Below, piece by piece: positions 10,123-19,007 of a stretch of DNA of 64,000 nucleotides; position 1 is the first letter of the stretch; each line of letters opens with the position of its first letter. This DNA is from Agrobacterium cavarae (lineage in GTDB: Bacteria > Pseudomonadota > Alphaproteobacteria > Rhizobiales > Rhizobiaceae). The position numbers and the translations under genes were made by a program. Where the stretch lies: positions 1 through 64,000 of the forward strand of contig NZ_SISF01000030.1 in NCBI RefSeq assembly GCF_004310285.1, in the 5' to 3' direction. The notes under the pieces were generated by a model that did no database searches, was not told the origin of the DNA, and saw nothing but the letters and a program-made list of their open reading frames with translations.

Positions 10123-11427
10123 ATGCAGCAATCTCTAGAGTCGATGAAGCCGTCTGAAACCAACCCGCTGCGTGACTGCGCGGCGGCTCTACATCTCACG
10201 CTCGTGCTCTTCGCACGATTCTGGCCGCAACTCATGGCGCTGTGGTTGATCGGCTTCTCGGGAAGCCTCGCGCTGACTGATCTCGCCGCTTTTGTTGGTC
10301 GATGGAATGCGCTGGCGGGCCTGTCTCTGTTATCGCTGGTCGTTCTCTTAAAGTTGGTCATCATCGTCGCGCTGTTCGAGACCGTCCGGCGCGGCCTTCC
10401 AATGCTCCACGCCGCATCCGCTCAGAATGATCGGGGAGCGACAGAGCCGCGCGCGGCGACGAAGACGAACTTCGTCACCGCGCTGGCACTTACGCTCGTT
10501 CCCTTCTTCGCCTTCTATGCCGCCTGGGGTTTCCTCGCCGACACGCTGCGAGACTATGCACGGCTCTCCTTCGACCTCTTGCTTTCAGGCGAAACCGCCA
10601 AGCTGCTGGAGGTCACGGGGGGTGCCTGGCTCGTCGTTTCCGTCGCAATTGCCTGGGCCATTCGCCGCTTTGCCAAATTCATGAGCAAGCGATCGATGTC
10701 GCCCTTATGGCCGATTGTAATCGTTATCTGCGAAGCGAACTGGGCATTCATCGGTATCTTTGTCATTTCCGCTTGGCAGGACGATATTCGCAACTGGTTC
10801 ACGCACCTGCCGGACGTCATCGGCAACCTCTTGACGACGCTAGACCCAGTGCCCACCGCCATCGCGCAGGATCTCCCTGCGCCCACTGAGTTTGCCGACG
10901 CCTCCTTCAGCCAACGTCTACAATCCGTCTTGCTCTATGCGCTCTATCCGGCTGTCTGGCTGACGCTCGCAGCACTGATCTATGGCTACGATATCAATGG
11001 CGAACATCCTCTGCCGGCACGCGGCCTTTCTGCCGCCATCTCCAGATGGCAGGCGCTCCCGAAGTTCTTGCAGGACTTCGTCGCTCACTTCATCGCGGGC
11101 ACGTTGAAGCGTTACCGAACCCTGGCGGAGGGCGTTGGGCTGGCGCTCAGCTCCGGTTTCGCTTTGACCCTTTGTGCCATTCTCGTCTATCGCCTGCTTG
11201 ATTTCGGTTCGGCATGGGCATGGTTCGGGATCTCACGATGGATCGGTCCGCAGGAAACGGCACTCTGGCAGGTCATCGCACAAGGGATCTCCTTGCTTTT
11301 CGGCACGCCCAGCGATCCCGGAGAGGGACTGCTGGTCTCACCGTTGAAAATCTGCCTGCTTGCCGCCACACTTGAAATCGGCTTTGCGCGGGGCCGCGAA
11401 TGGCGGGCACGCACAATGGACGTCTAG
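10123..11427 (+). CDS. Polytopic membrane protein of unknown function
   Basis: About 434 residues with seven to eight predicted membrane helices (for example LMALWLIGFSGSLALTDLAA, VTALALTLVPFFAFYAAWGF, WPIVIVICEANWAFIGIFVI). I recognise no transporter or enzyme signature. A GTG at 10090 is in frame; the ATG at 10123 is preceded by AGG. Its stop lies 22 bases from the stop of the convergent three-gene operon whose products are single-pass membrane-anchored proteins, so the products may work together at the envelope. This partnership is inference from position only. Confidence 0.75.
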   Translation: MQQSLESMKPSETNPLRDCAAALHLTLVLFARFWPQLMALWLIGFSGSLALTDLAAFVGRWNALAGLSLLSLVVLLKLVIIVALFETVRRGLPMLHAASAQNDRGATEPRAATKTNFVTALALTLVPFFAFYAAWGFLADTLRDYARLSFDLLLSGETAKLLEVTGGAWLVVSVAIAWAIRRFAKFMSKRSMSPLWPIVIVICEANWAFIGIFVISAWQDDIRNWFTHLPDVIGNLLTTLDPVPTAIAQDLPAPTEFADASFSQRLQSVLLYALYPAVWLTLAALIYGYDINGEHPLPARGLSAAISRWQALPKFLQDFVAHFIAGTLKRYRTLAEGVGLALSSGFALTLCAILVYRLLDFGSAWAWFGISRWIGPQETALWQVIAQGISLLFGTPSDPGEGLLVSPLKICLLAATLEIGFARGREWRARTMDV

Positions 11428-11449
11428 GCCTGCTTTCGTCTGAGTGTCC

Positions 11450-12028
11450 CTATCGCGCACCAAGACGAAGCGGAATGGAAAGTGCGGCGGGGCGGGACGG
11501 GGCGAAACTGATGCGCGCCGACAACCGACCTGCAACCGGCGCGGGCACCAGGAATTTCTCCTCGATCAAGGTGTTTTCGCCTTTTGAAAGCGGTGTCAGC
11601 GAGGCGATGCCGCAGCCATTGATTGGTGTTGCCTTCGGATTGAGTTCGCGACTGACATTGTTAGAGAGTGTCACATCCAGCGGTAACCACCGGTGTCCTT
11701 CACCATCGACCAGACTGATCTGGCACTGGGACCAATCTTCCCCGATGTCTTTCACCGCCGTTGCGCTCAGCCGAAGGATGACCAGCCGTCGTTCCCCAGG
11801 AAGCCGAAGCGGCGTATCGTTGCCATCGCCCAGCAGACGGGCCGCCTCAACCTGCCATAGCGCTCCGGCGTAGATGCGATCGCCGGCATTGCCGACGATC
11901 TCGATTTCAGTACGGCGTTGATATTCCTGAAAGCTGCGCCAGGCGTTCAGCGAGAAAGCCAACACCACCAAGGCAGGCAGGCTGATAAACGAAATCCACC
12001 ACAATGTGCGTTCGCGATCAGCGCCCAT
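11450..12028 (-). CDS. Membrane-anchored protein, third of three related genes
   Basis: A 192-residue protein with an N-terminal helix (LWWISFISLPALVVLAFSLN) and a beta-rich exported domain (ALWQVEAARLL, ERRLVILRLSATAV, CQISLVDGEGHRWLPL, FLVPAPVAGRLSARISF). It ends in IPLRLGAR. I do not recognise a named family; the strand pattern resembles DUF4352-like immunoglobulin folds. The ATG at 12028 lies inside the upstream gene's last codons (11-base overlap), giving translational coupling. Size and layout match the two preceding genes, which suggests descent by duplication. Confidence 0.75.
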   Translation of the reverse strand: MGADRERTLWWISFISLPALVVLAFSLNAWRSFQEYQRRTEIEIVGNAGDRIYAGALWQVEAARLLGDGNDTPLRLPGERRLVILRLSATAVKDIGEDWSQCQISLVDGEGHRWLPLDVTLSNNVSRELNPKATPINGCGIASLTPLSKGENTLIEEKFLVPAPVAGRLSARISFAPSRPAALSIPLRLGAR

Positions 12029-12581
12029 CACTGCCGATCTCCAATACCGCTTGGGAGACAATCTTGTCTGCATCGATCGAGAAATCGAGCTGGTCACTAA
12101 GTTGCGGGAAGTATTGCCTGGCCAAGAGTAGCGACATTCGTGAGGTCTCCGCCTCCGGCAACTCGAAAACAAATATCCCCGACGTCGGCAAGCCGGGTTG
12201 TATGGTCTTGGTCGACAGGGCGCCCGGCACACCGTCCACCCGCGTAGACTGTCTGTATGAGCGGCCGGATGCGCCGACGATCGTCGCGGCCTGTAGGGGC
12301 AAGGTCTCGGTCGATGCAGCAGCGTCCACTGTGACGACAAGCCAGACACCCGAGGTGCTGCGTTCCACCTTTCGTCCGAAGCTCTCATAGGAGAGCACCT
12401 TGGCCTTGCGAACCTGCGAAACTTTGCCGCTGAACGCGCGCCCGGAGACAGTCTCCCCCGCGTGTCCGCGTGTGACGATCGGACCTGTCAGCATGGCGTA
12501 GGACGGCGCCGTTTCCTTCAGCGCTATTAGGGCGACCACCGAAAGCGCGACGAGAGCGGCGTAGACGACCGCGCGGATCAT
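12018..12581 (-). CDS. Membrane-anchored protein, second of three related genes
   Basis: A 187-residue protein with one N-terminal membrane segment (AVVYAALVALSVVALIALKE) and a beta-sandwich-like domain carrying GVWLVVTVDAAAS, GRSYRQSTRVDG and GIFVFELPEAE, in the order seen in DUF4352-type exported domains. No enzyme motif is seen. It begins with ATGA overlap (12578-12581) on the gene before it and overlaps the gene after it. Function unknown; probably an envelope protein. Confidence 0.75.
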   Translation of the reverse strand: MIRAVVYAALVALSVVALIALKETAPSYAMLTGPIVTRGHAGETVSGRAFSGKVSQVRKAKVLSYESFGRKVERSTSGVWLVVTVDAAASTETLPLQAATIVGASGRSYRQSTRVDGVPGALSTKTIQPGLPTSGIFVFELPEAETSRMSLLLARQYFPQLSDQLDFSIDADKIVSQAVLEIGSDGR

Positions 12582-13174
12582 GGTGCTCCCCCGGCGGATG
12601 CGCCAACGGACAGGGGTAGAACGACTTTCGCGACGGGGCCTTTAGGGAACCAACCCGGTGCCGCATAGAGGTTATCCCGCGGACGAAAAGCCTCACCCTG
12701 AACCGATAGGTCGAGTGAGGATGGCACCGGAGCATCGGCGGGAAGTTCCCACACGGCTGTAATCGTCTCCGGCATCACCGGCTGCAAGTCGCCCAGCAGA
12801 TCACGATCGCGGTCGAGAAAGAATGTCGGTCGCGGCGCATCCTTGATGTTGTCGACTTTGATAAGGTCGCCATAGATGTTGGAGCTTTCTGCAGACGCGT
12901 TCTCAAGGCGCATTTCGAGAGCAATTGCCCTTTTCCCAAGTGTGACTTTCAGCCCGTTCGGCATAAGCGCGATGATGCTGGCAGATTCCAGCGCCACCTG
13001 CCAACGCCCGGCATCGATAGTCTCCCTAGCTTCCACCACCGGAACAAGCTCGCTCTCGCGCCGCTCATACATGGAATAACCAAGCGACAGGCCGGCGGCA
13101 ACAAGACCGCCCGCCCCTGCAATCAGTTTCCGCAGACGCCCTCTTCGAGACTGTGTTTCAGTGTTCGCTACCAT
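12578..13174 (-). CDS. Membrane-anchored protein, first of three related genes
   Basis: A 198-residue protein. A basic, twin-arginine-like N-terminus (QSRRGRLRKL) precedes a weak membrane segment (AGAGGLVAAGLSLGYSMYE). The exported part shows the same order of strands as the next two genes: GRWQVALESASI, AIALEMRLENAS, then AVWELPADAPVPSSLDLSV. It is the first gene of the coupled operon 13174 to 11450. Twin-arginine export is only a possibility, because the segment could equally be a membrane anchor. Function unknown. Confidence 0.75.
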   Translation of the reverse strand: MVANTETQSRRGRLRKLIAGAGGLVAAGLSLGYSMYERRESELVPVVEARETIDAGRWQVALESASIIALMPNGLKVTLGKRAIALEMRLENASAESSNIYGDLIKVDNIKDAPRPTFFLDRDRDLLGDLQPVMPETITAVWELPADAPVPSSLDLSVQGEAFRPRDNLYAAPGWFPKGPVAKVVLPLSVGASAGGAP

Positions 13175-13287
13175 TGTCGATCAGCGATAGCCGCCCTTAT
13201 GAAATCTACTCCAACAACCGCTGAAGACGCGGTACCCAAAGTCTTCAGCGCAATTTCGGCCCAAGGATGACGCCTAAAATCCAGATC

Positions 13288-14217
13288 CTATTTCTTCTGG
13301 TCCAGCGAATGACGACCAAAGTCCGGCGCGTCCACATCCTGACCCGCCTGAATGATGGAGCGTCGGACCGCACGGGTGCGGGTGAAAAGCTCGAACAGCT
13401 TGTCGCCCTCGCCCCAGCGAATTGCCCGCTGCAGATAGGCCAGATCTTCTGAAAACCGTGCCAGCATCTCAAGGATCGCATCCTTGTTGTGCAGGCAGAT
13501 GTCGCGCCACATGGTCGGGTCGGACGCCGCCAGTCGGGTGAAATCGCGAAAGCCGGAGGCGGAGTATTTGATGACTTCCGATTCCGTTACCGTCGAAAGA
13601 TCGTCCGCGGTGCCGACGATGTTGTAGGCGATGATATGCGGAAGATGCGAGACGATCGCCAGCACCTTGTCGTGGTGCTCGGGGTCCATCTCATCAACAC
13701 GCGAACCAAGCGCCAGCCAGAAACCTTTCAGGCGATCGAGAGCGGCAGCATCCGTGCCGGGCAACGGCGTGAAGATGCACCAGCGGTCGCGGAAGAGACC
13801 TGCAAACCCGGCATCCGGGCCGGATTTTTCCGTCCCCGCCAAGGGGTGGCCCGGAATGAAATGCACATGTTGCGGCATATGCGGCGCCATCTGAGCAATC
13901 ACGGATGCCTTGGTGGAACCGACATCGGTGACGATCGCGCCCGCCTTCAAGTGCGGCGCGATCTGCTTGGCCACGTCCTCCGATGCCCCGACGGGAACCG
14001 AGACGATGACGAGGTCGGCCTCTCTCACGGCATCGGCCACCGAAGCGGTGTAGGATGTCCCAAGCTCCAGTTCCTCGGCGCGCTTCAGCGTCTCTTCGCT
14101 GCGCGTCGAGACGACCACCTCGCGCGCAAGGCCAAGCTCCTTGATATCACGGGCAATGGACGAGCCGATCAGGCCGATACCGATCAGCGCGATGCGTTCA
14201 AACAGAATGTCTGCCAT
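13288..14217 (-). CDS. tyrC: Prephenate/arogenate dehydrogenase family protein
   Basis: A 309-residue NAD(P)-dependent dehydrogenase of tyrosine biosynthesis. The Rossmann motif IALIGIGLIGSSIARDIK lies at the N-terminus, and family segments GHPLAGTEKSGPDAGFAGLF and HHDKVLAIVSHLPHIIAY follow. Whether prephenate or arogenate is the substrate cannot be read from the sequence. The ATG at 14217 overlaps the hisC stop by one base (TGATG), so the two enzymes are coupled. No fused chorismate mutase or ACT domain is present. Confidence 0.9.
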   Translation of the reverse strand: MADILFERIALIGIGLIGSSIARDIKELGLAREVVVSTRSEETLKRAEELELGTSYTASVADAVREADLVIVSVPVGASEDVAKQIAPHLKAGAIVTDVGSTKASVIAQMAPHMPQHVHFIPGHPLAGTEKSGPDAGFAGLFRDRWCIFTPLPGTDAAALDRLKGFWLALGSRVDEMDPEHHDKVLAIVSHLPHIIAYNIVGTADDLSTVTESEVIKYSASGFRDFTRLAASDPTMWRDICLHNKDAILEMLARFSEDLAYLQRAIRWGEGDKLFELFTRTRAVRRSIIQAGQDVDAPDFGRHSLDQKK

Positions 14218-15323
14218 CACGCCTGACCCATAAACTCTTTGAGGGCGGCGACGACGCCGAGATTGGCCTCTTCCGAGCCGACCGTCATGCGTAGCGCATT
14301 GGCAAAGCCGTAACCCCGCACGGCACGTAAGATATAGCCACGACGGCTCAGGAATTCGTCGGCATCGGCTGCACGCTTTCCGTCCTGATCCGGGAAATGG
14401 ATGAGAACGAAGTTGGTGACGGACGGCGTGACCTTGAGGCCAAGCTCGGTGAAGACCGAGGTCAGCCGGTCGAGCCAGTGCAGATTATGTGCCACGGCCT
14501 GCTGCATGAAGGCCTGATCGCGGATGGCGGCGGCACCCGCAGCAATGGCCGGCGCATTCATGTTGAACGGTCCACGCACGCGGTTCAGCGCATCGATGAT
14601 GGCAGCCGGTGCATACATCCAGCCAACGCGCAGCGCCGCCAGACCATAGACCTTGGAGAAGGTACGGGTCATGACGACGTTGCCGTTACCGGAAACGAGC
14701 TCAAGCCCCGCCTCGTAATCGTTCTTGCGGACATATTCGGCATAGGCCGCATCGAGAACCAGGATAACATTTTTCGGCAAAGTCGCCTGCAGGCGACGAA
14801 TTTCGGACACGGGAATGTAGGTGCCCGTGGGATTGCCGGGATTGGCAATGAACACCATCTTCGTCCTTGGCGTGACCGCGTCGATGATCGCGTCGACATT
14901 GACCGTGCAATCCGTTTCCTTGACGGTGACCGGCGTGGCGCCTGCGCCCATGATCTGGATCTTGTAGACGAGAAAGCCGTGTTCGGTGATGATCGCCTCG
15001 TCGCCCGCTCCAAGATAGACATGGCAAAGCAGCCCGAGCAACTCATCCGAACCGTTGCCGCAGATGATGTTGGCCGGGTTCAGGCCGTGAACATCGGCAA
15101 TCGCCTGACGCAGCGCCACGGCCTGACCGTCCGGATAGATCTCCAGATTGGACGCAGCCGCCTTGAAGGCTTCGATGGCTTTGGGGCTTGGGCCGAGCGG
15201 CGTTTCATTGGAGGAGAGCTTATAGACCTTCGCCACACCGTCCACATGCTCCTTGCCCGGAACATAAGCGGCGATATCCAGGATGCCTGGACGTGGAACA
15301 GGTTGGTTAAGCTCTGCACTCAT
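14217..15323 (-). CDS. hisC: Histidinol-phosphate/aromatic aminotransferase
   Basis: A 368-residue PLP-dependent class I/II aminotransferase. The PLP lysine lies in [17 protein letters not shown], and [30 protein letters not shown] and [10 protein letters not shown] are typical HisC segments. Being coupled to tyrC, it probably transaminates aromatic 2-oxo acids (prephenate or 4-hydroxyphenylpyruvate) as well as, or instead of, imidazole-acetol phosphate. It is first in the hisC-tyrC pair; the methyltransferase gene upstream ends 83 bases before it. Confidence 0.9.
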   Translation of the reverse strand: MSAELNQPVPRPGILDIAAYVPGKEHVDGVAKVYKLSSNETPLGPSPKAIEAFKAAASNLEIYPDGQAVALRQAIADVHGLNPANIICGNGSDELLGLLCHVYLGAGDEAIITEHGFLVYKIQIMGAGATPVTVKETDCTVNVDAIIDAVTPRTKMVFIANPGNPTGTYIPVSEIRRLQATLPKNVILVLDAAYAEYVRKNDYEAGLELVSGNGNVVMTRTFSKVYGLAALRVGWMYAPAAIIDALNRVRGPFNMNAPAIAAGAAAIRDQAFMQQAVAHNLHWLDRLTSVFTELGLKVTPSVTNFVLIHFPDQDGKRAADADEFLSRRGYILRAVRGYGFANALRMTVGSEEANLGVVAALKEFMGQA

Positions 15324-15406
15324 TTCATCGACCTTCGGAAAAGCACCGGGAAATCCGGCCTGACAATGCCGAAGGCATTAGACTGGAAGCAGCCCTTTGT
15401 CGAGTA

Positions 15407-16180
15407 TCAGCGCGTCTTTTGCTGATCGAGATCATGCGTCAATTTCACCCGAGTGCTTGGCACGCCCTGCGGCGCCAGCACCGGCACGAAGACACGGCGG
15501 GACGCGCGCTGCGTCACGGGTAGCCCCTGATAGAGACGCTTTTGGGCTTCTACAATGATCACACCGGAAAAGACCGGCCAGAGCCTTCGCCCCATCGTTT
15601 CCAGATAGCGACGGAACTTCAGCACGGAGCGGACCTTGGACGGCGGGAAGAACAGCGCTTCGGAAGAGGCGCCGGGGGTGAAGTTTGTCTCGCGCAAAAG
15701 TGCCGTCAACTGGCTGCGGGAATAGGGTCGGCCTGAACCAAATGGCGTGTGCTCCACGCGTGCCCAGACACCGCGCCGGTTCGGCACCACGATGACCAGC
15801 CGCCCGCCAGGCGCCAACACTCTCCAGAGTTCCTTCAGCGCCTCACGCGGATTTTCGACGAATTCCAGCGAGTGGATCATCAGCACGCGGTCGATCGAGG
15901 AATCAGGCAGCGGCAGCTCCTCATCGAACACCAGCGCGGTGGAGGAAAGCTCACCCGCCGGCCAGTTCACCGCGCCCTGCCCTGCGGGCATGAAGGCAAA
16001 GGTGCGCTCGGTATCGTGGCGAAACCGGTCGAGAAACGGCACGGCATAGCCGAGCCCCACCAGCCGCTCATCCGGCAGCGAAGGCCAGAGCGTCGAAAGC
16101 GCCATGGTGATCGCCTGTTCGGCAGAACGGCCAAGCGGGGAATGATAGAATTCGCGCAGATCGACGATATCGGTGTTCAT
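15407..16180 (-). CDS. Class I SAM-dependent methyltransferase
   Basis: A 257-residue protein with a methyltransferase type 11 core. LVGLGYAVPFLDRF corresponds to motif I, SSIDRVLMIHSLEFVENPREAL to the motif II region, and LWRVLAPGGRLVIVVPNRRG to motif III. The substrate is unknown. It is common in rhizobia beside gloB, here divergent at 16284. A 13-base-period duplication of GGACTTCAAGC (16206-16216 and 16219-16229) lies in the short intergenic region. Confidence 0.85.
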   Translation of the reverse strand: MNTDIVDLREFYHSPLGRSAEQAITMALSTLWPSLPDERLVGLGYAVPFLDRFRHDTERTFAFMPAGQGAVNWPAGELSSTALVFDEELPLPDSSIDRVLMIHSLEFVENPREALKELWRVLAPGGRLVIVVPNRRGVWARVEHTPFGSGRPYSRSQLTALLRETNFTPGASSEALFFPPSKVRSVLKFRRYLETMGRRLWPVFSGVIIVEAQKRLYQGLPVTQRASRRVFVPVLAPQGVPSTRVKLTHDLDQQKTR

Positions 16181-16283
16181 GGCTGGAATGTAGCGGCTCG
16201 CGAAAGGACTTCAAGCTTGGACTTCAAGCACGCGTCACCTAAATAGAGGAGACTGGTTTTGATACGAATAAAGGGAGCGAACC

Positions 16284-17054
16284 ATGAAGCCGCTGGATAT
16301 CGAGGTCTTTCCGTGCCGAAGCGACAATTTCGGCGTGCTGTTGCATGACAGCGAAAGCGGCACGACGATTTCCATCGACGCCCCCGAGGAAGCGCCGGTT
16401 CTCGACGCGCTTAACCGCCGCGGCTGGCAGTTGACCCACATCTTCACCACTCACCACCATCAGGATCATGTGGACGCCAATCTTGCTTTGAAAGAACGTT
16501 TCCACTGCGAAATTCGTGGACCGCATGACGAGGCTATCGCCATTCCCGGTCTCGACAAGACCGCAGCCGACGGCGACGAATTCGAGGTTGCCGGACGCCG
16601 CGTGCAGATCATCTCAACGCCCGGTCATACCGCAGGACATATCTGCTACTATCTTCCCGATGATGGCCTTCTCTTTGCCGCCGATACGCTGTTTGCCATG
16701 GGCTGCGGTCGCCTGTTCGAGCGCCCCGCCGCGGACATGTGGCACTCCTTCCAGAAGCTGATGGCTCTGCCGGTCGAGACGCAGGTCTATTTCGGCCATG
16801 AATACACGCTTTCGAATGCGCGCTTCGCGGTCACCGTTGACCCGGAGAATGAGGCATTGACGCGCCGCCTGAGCGAAGTCGAAGCGCTGCGTAACGAAGG
16901 CCACTTCACCATTCCAACGACCATTGCGCTCGAGAAACAAACCAACCCCTATATGCGTGTGGCTGACGCTAGCATTCGCACCCATCTTGGTCTGGAAGGT
17001 GCGACAGACGAGGATGTCTTTGCCGAGATCAGAGCCCGCAAGGATAAGTTCTGA
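16284..17054 (+). CDS. gloB: Hydroxyacylglutathione hydrolase (glyoxalase II)
   Basis: A 256-residue metallo-beta-lactamase-fold enzyme that hydrolyses S-lactoylglutathione in methylglyoxal detoxification. The metal motif [12 protein letters not shown] is at residues about 53-64, the second ligand is in [13 protein letters not shown], and [14 protein letters not shown] with the C-terminal RARKDKF completes the GloB pattern. The ATG at 16284 has GGGAGCG just upstream. The stop overlaps the next start (TGATG), so the cupin gene is coupled. Confidence 0.95.
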   Translation: MKPLDIEVFPCRSDNFGVLLHDSESGTTISIDAPEEAPVLDALNRRGWQLTHIFTTHHHQDHVDANLALKERFHCEIRGPHDEAIAIPGLDKTAADGDEFEVAGRRVQIISTPGHTAGHICYYLPDDGLLFAADTLFAMGCGRLFERPAADMWHSFQKLMALPVETQVYFGHEYTLSNARFAVTVDPENEALTRRLSEVEALRNEGHFTIPTTIALEKQTNPYMRVADASIRTHLGLEGATDEDVFAEIRARKDKF

Positions 17055-17485
17055 TGGCAGCAGAACCGTCCGCTGCCGCCATTATCGCCGCACTCAATCT
17101 CCAGCCGCATCCCGAAGGTGGCTTTTATCGCCAGACATTTCGCGATCCCGATGGAGAAGAGCGAGGCCATTCGACGGCGATCTATTATCTGCTTGAAAAG
17201 GGCCAGCGCTCGCACTGGCACAAGGTGATCGATGCGGTGGAAATCTGGCACTACTATGCCGGCGCGCCGCTATCGCTCCATTTGTCCGAAGACGGCAAGA
17301 GTGTCACGACCGTGCGACTTGGGCCTGCGGTGCTCGACGGTGAGCAACCGCAGGCGATCGTTCCGGCAAACTGGTGGCAGGCCGCAGAAAGCCTTGGCGA
17401 TTTCACGCTCGTCGGCTGCACTGTAGCGCCCGGCTTCGTGTTCGACAGTTTCGTCATGGCCGAACCCGGCTGGGAGCCGGGCTAA
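17054..17485 (+). CDS. DUF985 cupin-fold protein
   Basis: A 143-residue protein matching the DUF985 (cupin_5) family. LQPHPEGGFYRQTFRD lies near the N-terminus, then STAIYYLLEKGQRSHWHKV and EIWHYYAGAPLSLHL, which supply the cupin histidines. It ends in FVMAEPGWEPG. Related structures are sugar-epimerase-like beta barrels, but no reaction is established. It is translationally coupled to gloB, which hints at a small-molecule or detoxification role. Confidence 0.88.
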   Translation: MAAEPSAAAIIAALNLQPHPEGGFYRQTFRDPDGEERGHSTAIYYLLEKGQRSHWHKVIDAVEIWHYYAGAPLSLHLSEDGKSVTTVRLGPAVLDGEQPQAIVPANWWQAAESLGDFTLVGCTVAPGFVFDSFVMAEPGWEPG

Positions 17486-17496
17486 TCCTCGGCCCA

Positions 17497-18270
17497 TCAG
17501 CCACCATATTTCGTGGCGGTGATATAGACCTGGCCGACTTTCGTAGGAATGCGGGCATAGACCGGCGCGTAGAGGTCCATATTGTTGGCCTTGGCAAACC
17601 ACACTTCCATGGAGATCGACTTCAGATATTCGATATCCTTGCGGCCCTTGCGGAAGCCGGATTTCGGCACATAACGCATATTGCAGACAACGGCGTCGCC
17701 TGAATACCCATTGGTCTTGAACGGCTTCGTTCCGCTGGAACTCAACACCAGATCAAGACGCGACTCGCCGTCATAGATCGGCAGGCGGCTCGGGCAGATG
17801 CGCCCGCCGACCGGGAAGATCAGGCCGGAAATCGGATCAAGCACGGAGCGCAGGTCACGATCCTTCACATCCACCCAATTGTCCGGCCGGGATTTTGGCG
17901 CGGGATCGATGGTCGTGGACGTGACATTGCCGTTGCGGTACTGCACATCATAGGTGCGGGTGCGCTTGCCGTCCTTGTAGACCAGCGAATATTCATTGGC
18001 CTGCATGCGATTGCCGCGCTTTGCGCCCGACACGGTGGTCTTGCCGGAAATATCCTTCAGCACGCTGGCGATACCTGCGGAACTGAATGAGCCGGAAATC
18101 GAATAGGTCGAGCCATTCATCTTCGTCGAGAAGTTGGCGCGCGCGATCGGCAGCACTCCAAGCGCGATGGAATATTCGCTGTCATGGCGCGATTCGGCAG
18201 CGAAGGATGGCGTGAGGCCGCAAAGCACCAGCGCTGCGGCGGCAAAAAGTCTTTGTGCATTGACGATCAT
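17497..18270 (-). CDS. DUF3108 domain exported protein
   Basis: A 257-residue protein with a signal peptide (RLFAAAALVLCGLTPSFAAE) and the DUF3108 beta-rich domain (YSIALGVLPIARANFSTKMNG, SLVYKDGKRTRTYDVQY, KDISGKTTVSG). DUF3108 proteins are periplasmic or outer-membrane linked and uncharacterised. The longer frame upstream to 18597 is rejected, because the signal peptide starts at the ATG at 18270. It is divergent from rpmB, with 250 bases between them that must contain both promoters. Confidence 0.88.
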   Translation of the reverse strand: MIVNAQRLFAAAALVLCGLTPSFAAESRHDSEYSIALGVLPIARANFSTKMNGSTYSISGSFSSAGIASVLKDISGKTTVSGAKRGNRMQANEYSLVYKDGKRTRTYDVQYRNGNVTSTTIDPAPKSRPDNWVDVKDRDLRSVLDPISGLIFPVGGRICPSRLPIYDGESRLDLVLSSSGTKPFKTNGYSGDAVVCNMRYVPKSGFRKGRKDIEYLKSISMEVWFAKANNMDLYAPVYARIPTKVGQVYITATKYGG

Positions 18271-18520
18271 GAAGATAAACCTCGGCGGCACCAAAAGCCG
18301 CGCACTTCCGGCGATCATATACGCGCACTTGTGGCAATAAAAAAGCGGAAGCCACAGCAAAACCGGTGAAATCGCGCACAAAACGGCGCGAGCGGCTTGA
18401 CTGCACGGGCAGGTCTGACTATAGAACCGCAACTTTCCAATCATCGGCTGTTGGATTGCAAACCGGATTTTGCCGGAGAGCAGACTGATAGCCATACAGT
18501 GACAACGAATAGGTGTACCC

Positions 18521-18811
18521 ATGTCCCGTGTATGCGAATTGACCGGCAAGGGCGTCCAGACGGGCAATAACGTCAGCCACGCCAATAACAGAACCAAGCG
18601 CCGGTTCCTCCCGAACCTTTGCCAGGTTACTCTGATTTCCGATTCTCTCGGCCAGCGTTTCCGTCTGCGCGTTTCCGCAGCGGCTCTGCGTTCCGTTGAA
18701 CATCGTGGCGGCCTCGATGCCTTCCTTCTGAAGTCTGACGAAAACGATCTCTCGATGCGCGCCCGTCTGCTGCGTCGCCAGATCGCAAAGAAGACCGCTG
18801 AAGCCGCTTAA
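18521..18811 (+). CDS. rpmB: 50S ribosomal protein L28
   Basis: A 96-residue bacterial L28. The N-terminal [20 protein letters not shown], the central [13 protein letters not shown] and [20 protein letters not shown] are diagnostic, and the alphaproteobacterial C-terminal extension rich in Arg, Lys and Ala is present. It stands alone and ends at a strong terminator. Confidence 0.98.
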   Translation: MSRVCELTGKGVQTGNNVSHANNRTKRRFLPNLCQVTLISDSLGQRFRLRVSAAALRSVEHRGGLDAFLLKSDENDLSMRARLLRRQIAKKTAEAA

Positions 18812-18837
18812 TCGCAGCTCAGACGTCTATCCTTTTC

Positions 18838-18880
18838 AAAAGGCTTGAATGGCTCTGCCGCTCAAGCCTTTTGTCTATTT
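18838..18880 (+). terminator. Rho-independent terminator after rpmB
   Basis: AAAGGCTTGA (18838 to about 18847), a loop of 13-14 bases, then TCAAGCCTTT, followed by TGTCTATTTT. The near-perfect stem closes the rpmB transcript. Confidence 0.85.
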
Positions 18881-18976
18881 TGGGATTGGCTTTTGCCTCG
18901 GCATTCGGCTTGCCCACTTCTCACGCAATGCTGCAAGATCTCTGAGACGCTTGCCGCTTGCATATGTTCGCTCCAA

Positions 18977-19007
18977 CTGGTGGCATCACCCAGGATAAAA
19001 AAATGCC
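18977..19007 (+). promoter_or_regulatory. preQ1-I-like pseudoknot over the yhhQ start (candidate riboswitch)
   Basis: Stem 1 is CTGG (18977-18980) with CCAG (18990-18993). Inside its loop GGCAT (18982-18986) is the exact complement of ATGCC (19003-19007), the start codon and next two bases of the transporter gene. The two are joined by GATAAAAAA. This stem, loop, A-rich linker and tail-to-loop pairing is the H-type fold of class I preQ1 riboswitches, and the stretch CACCCAGGATAAAAAA is close to their consensus. The ribosome site AGGA (18992-18995) overlaps stem 1, so ligand binding would hide both it and the AUG. Identity is inferred from pattern and context. Confidence 0.6.
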
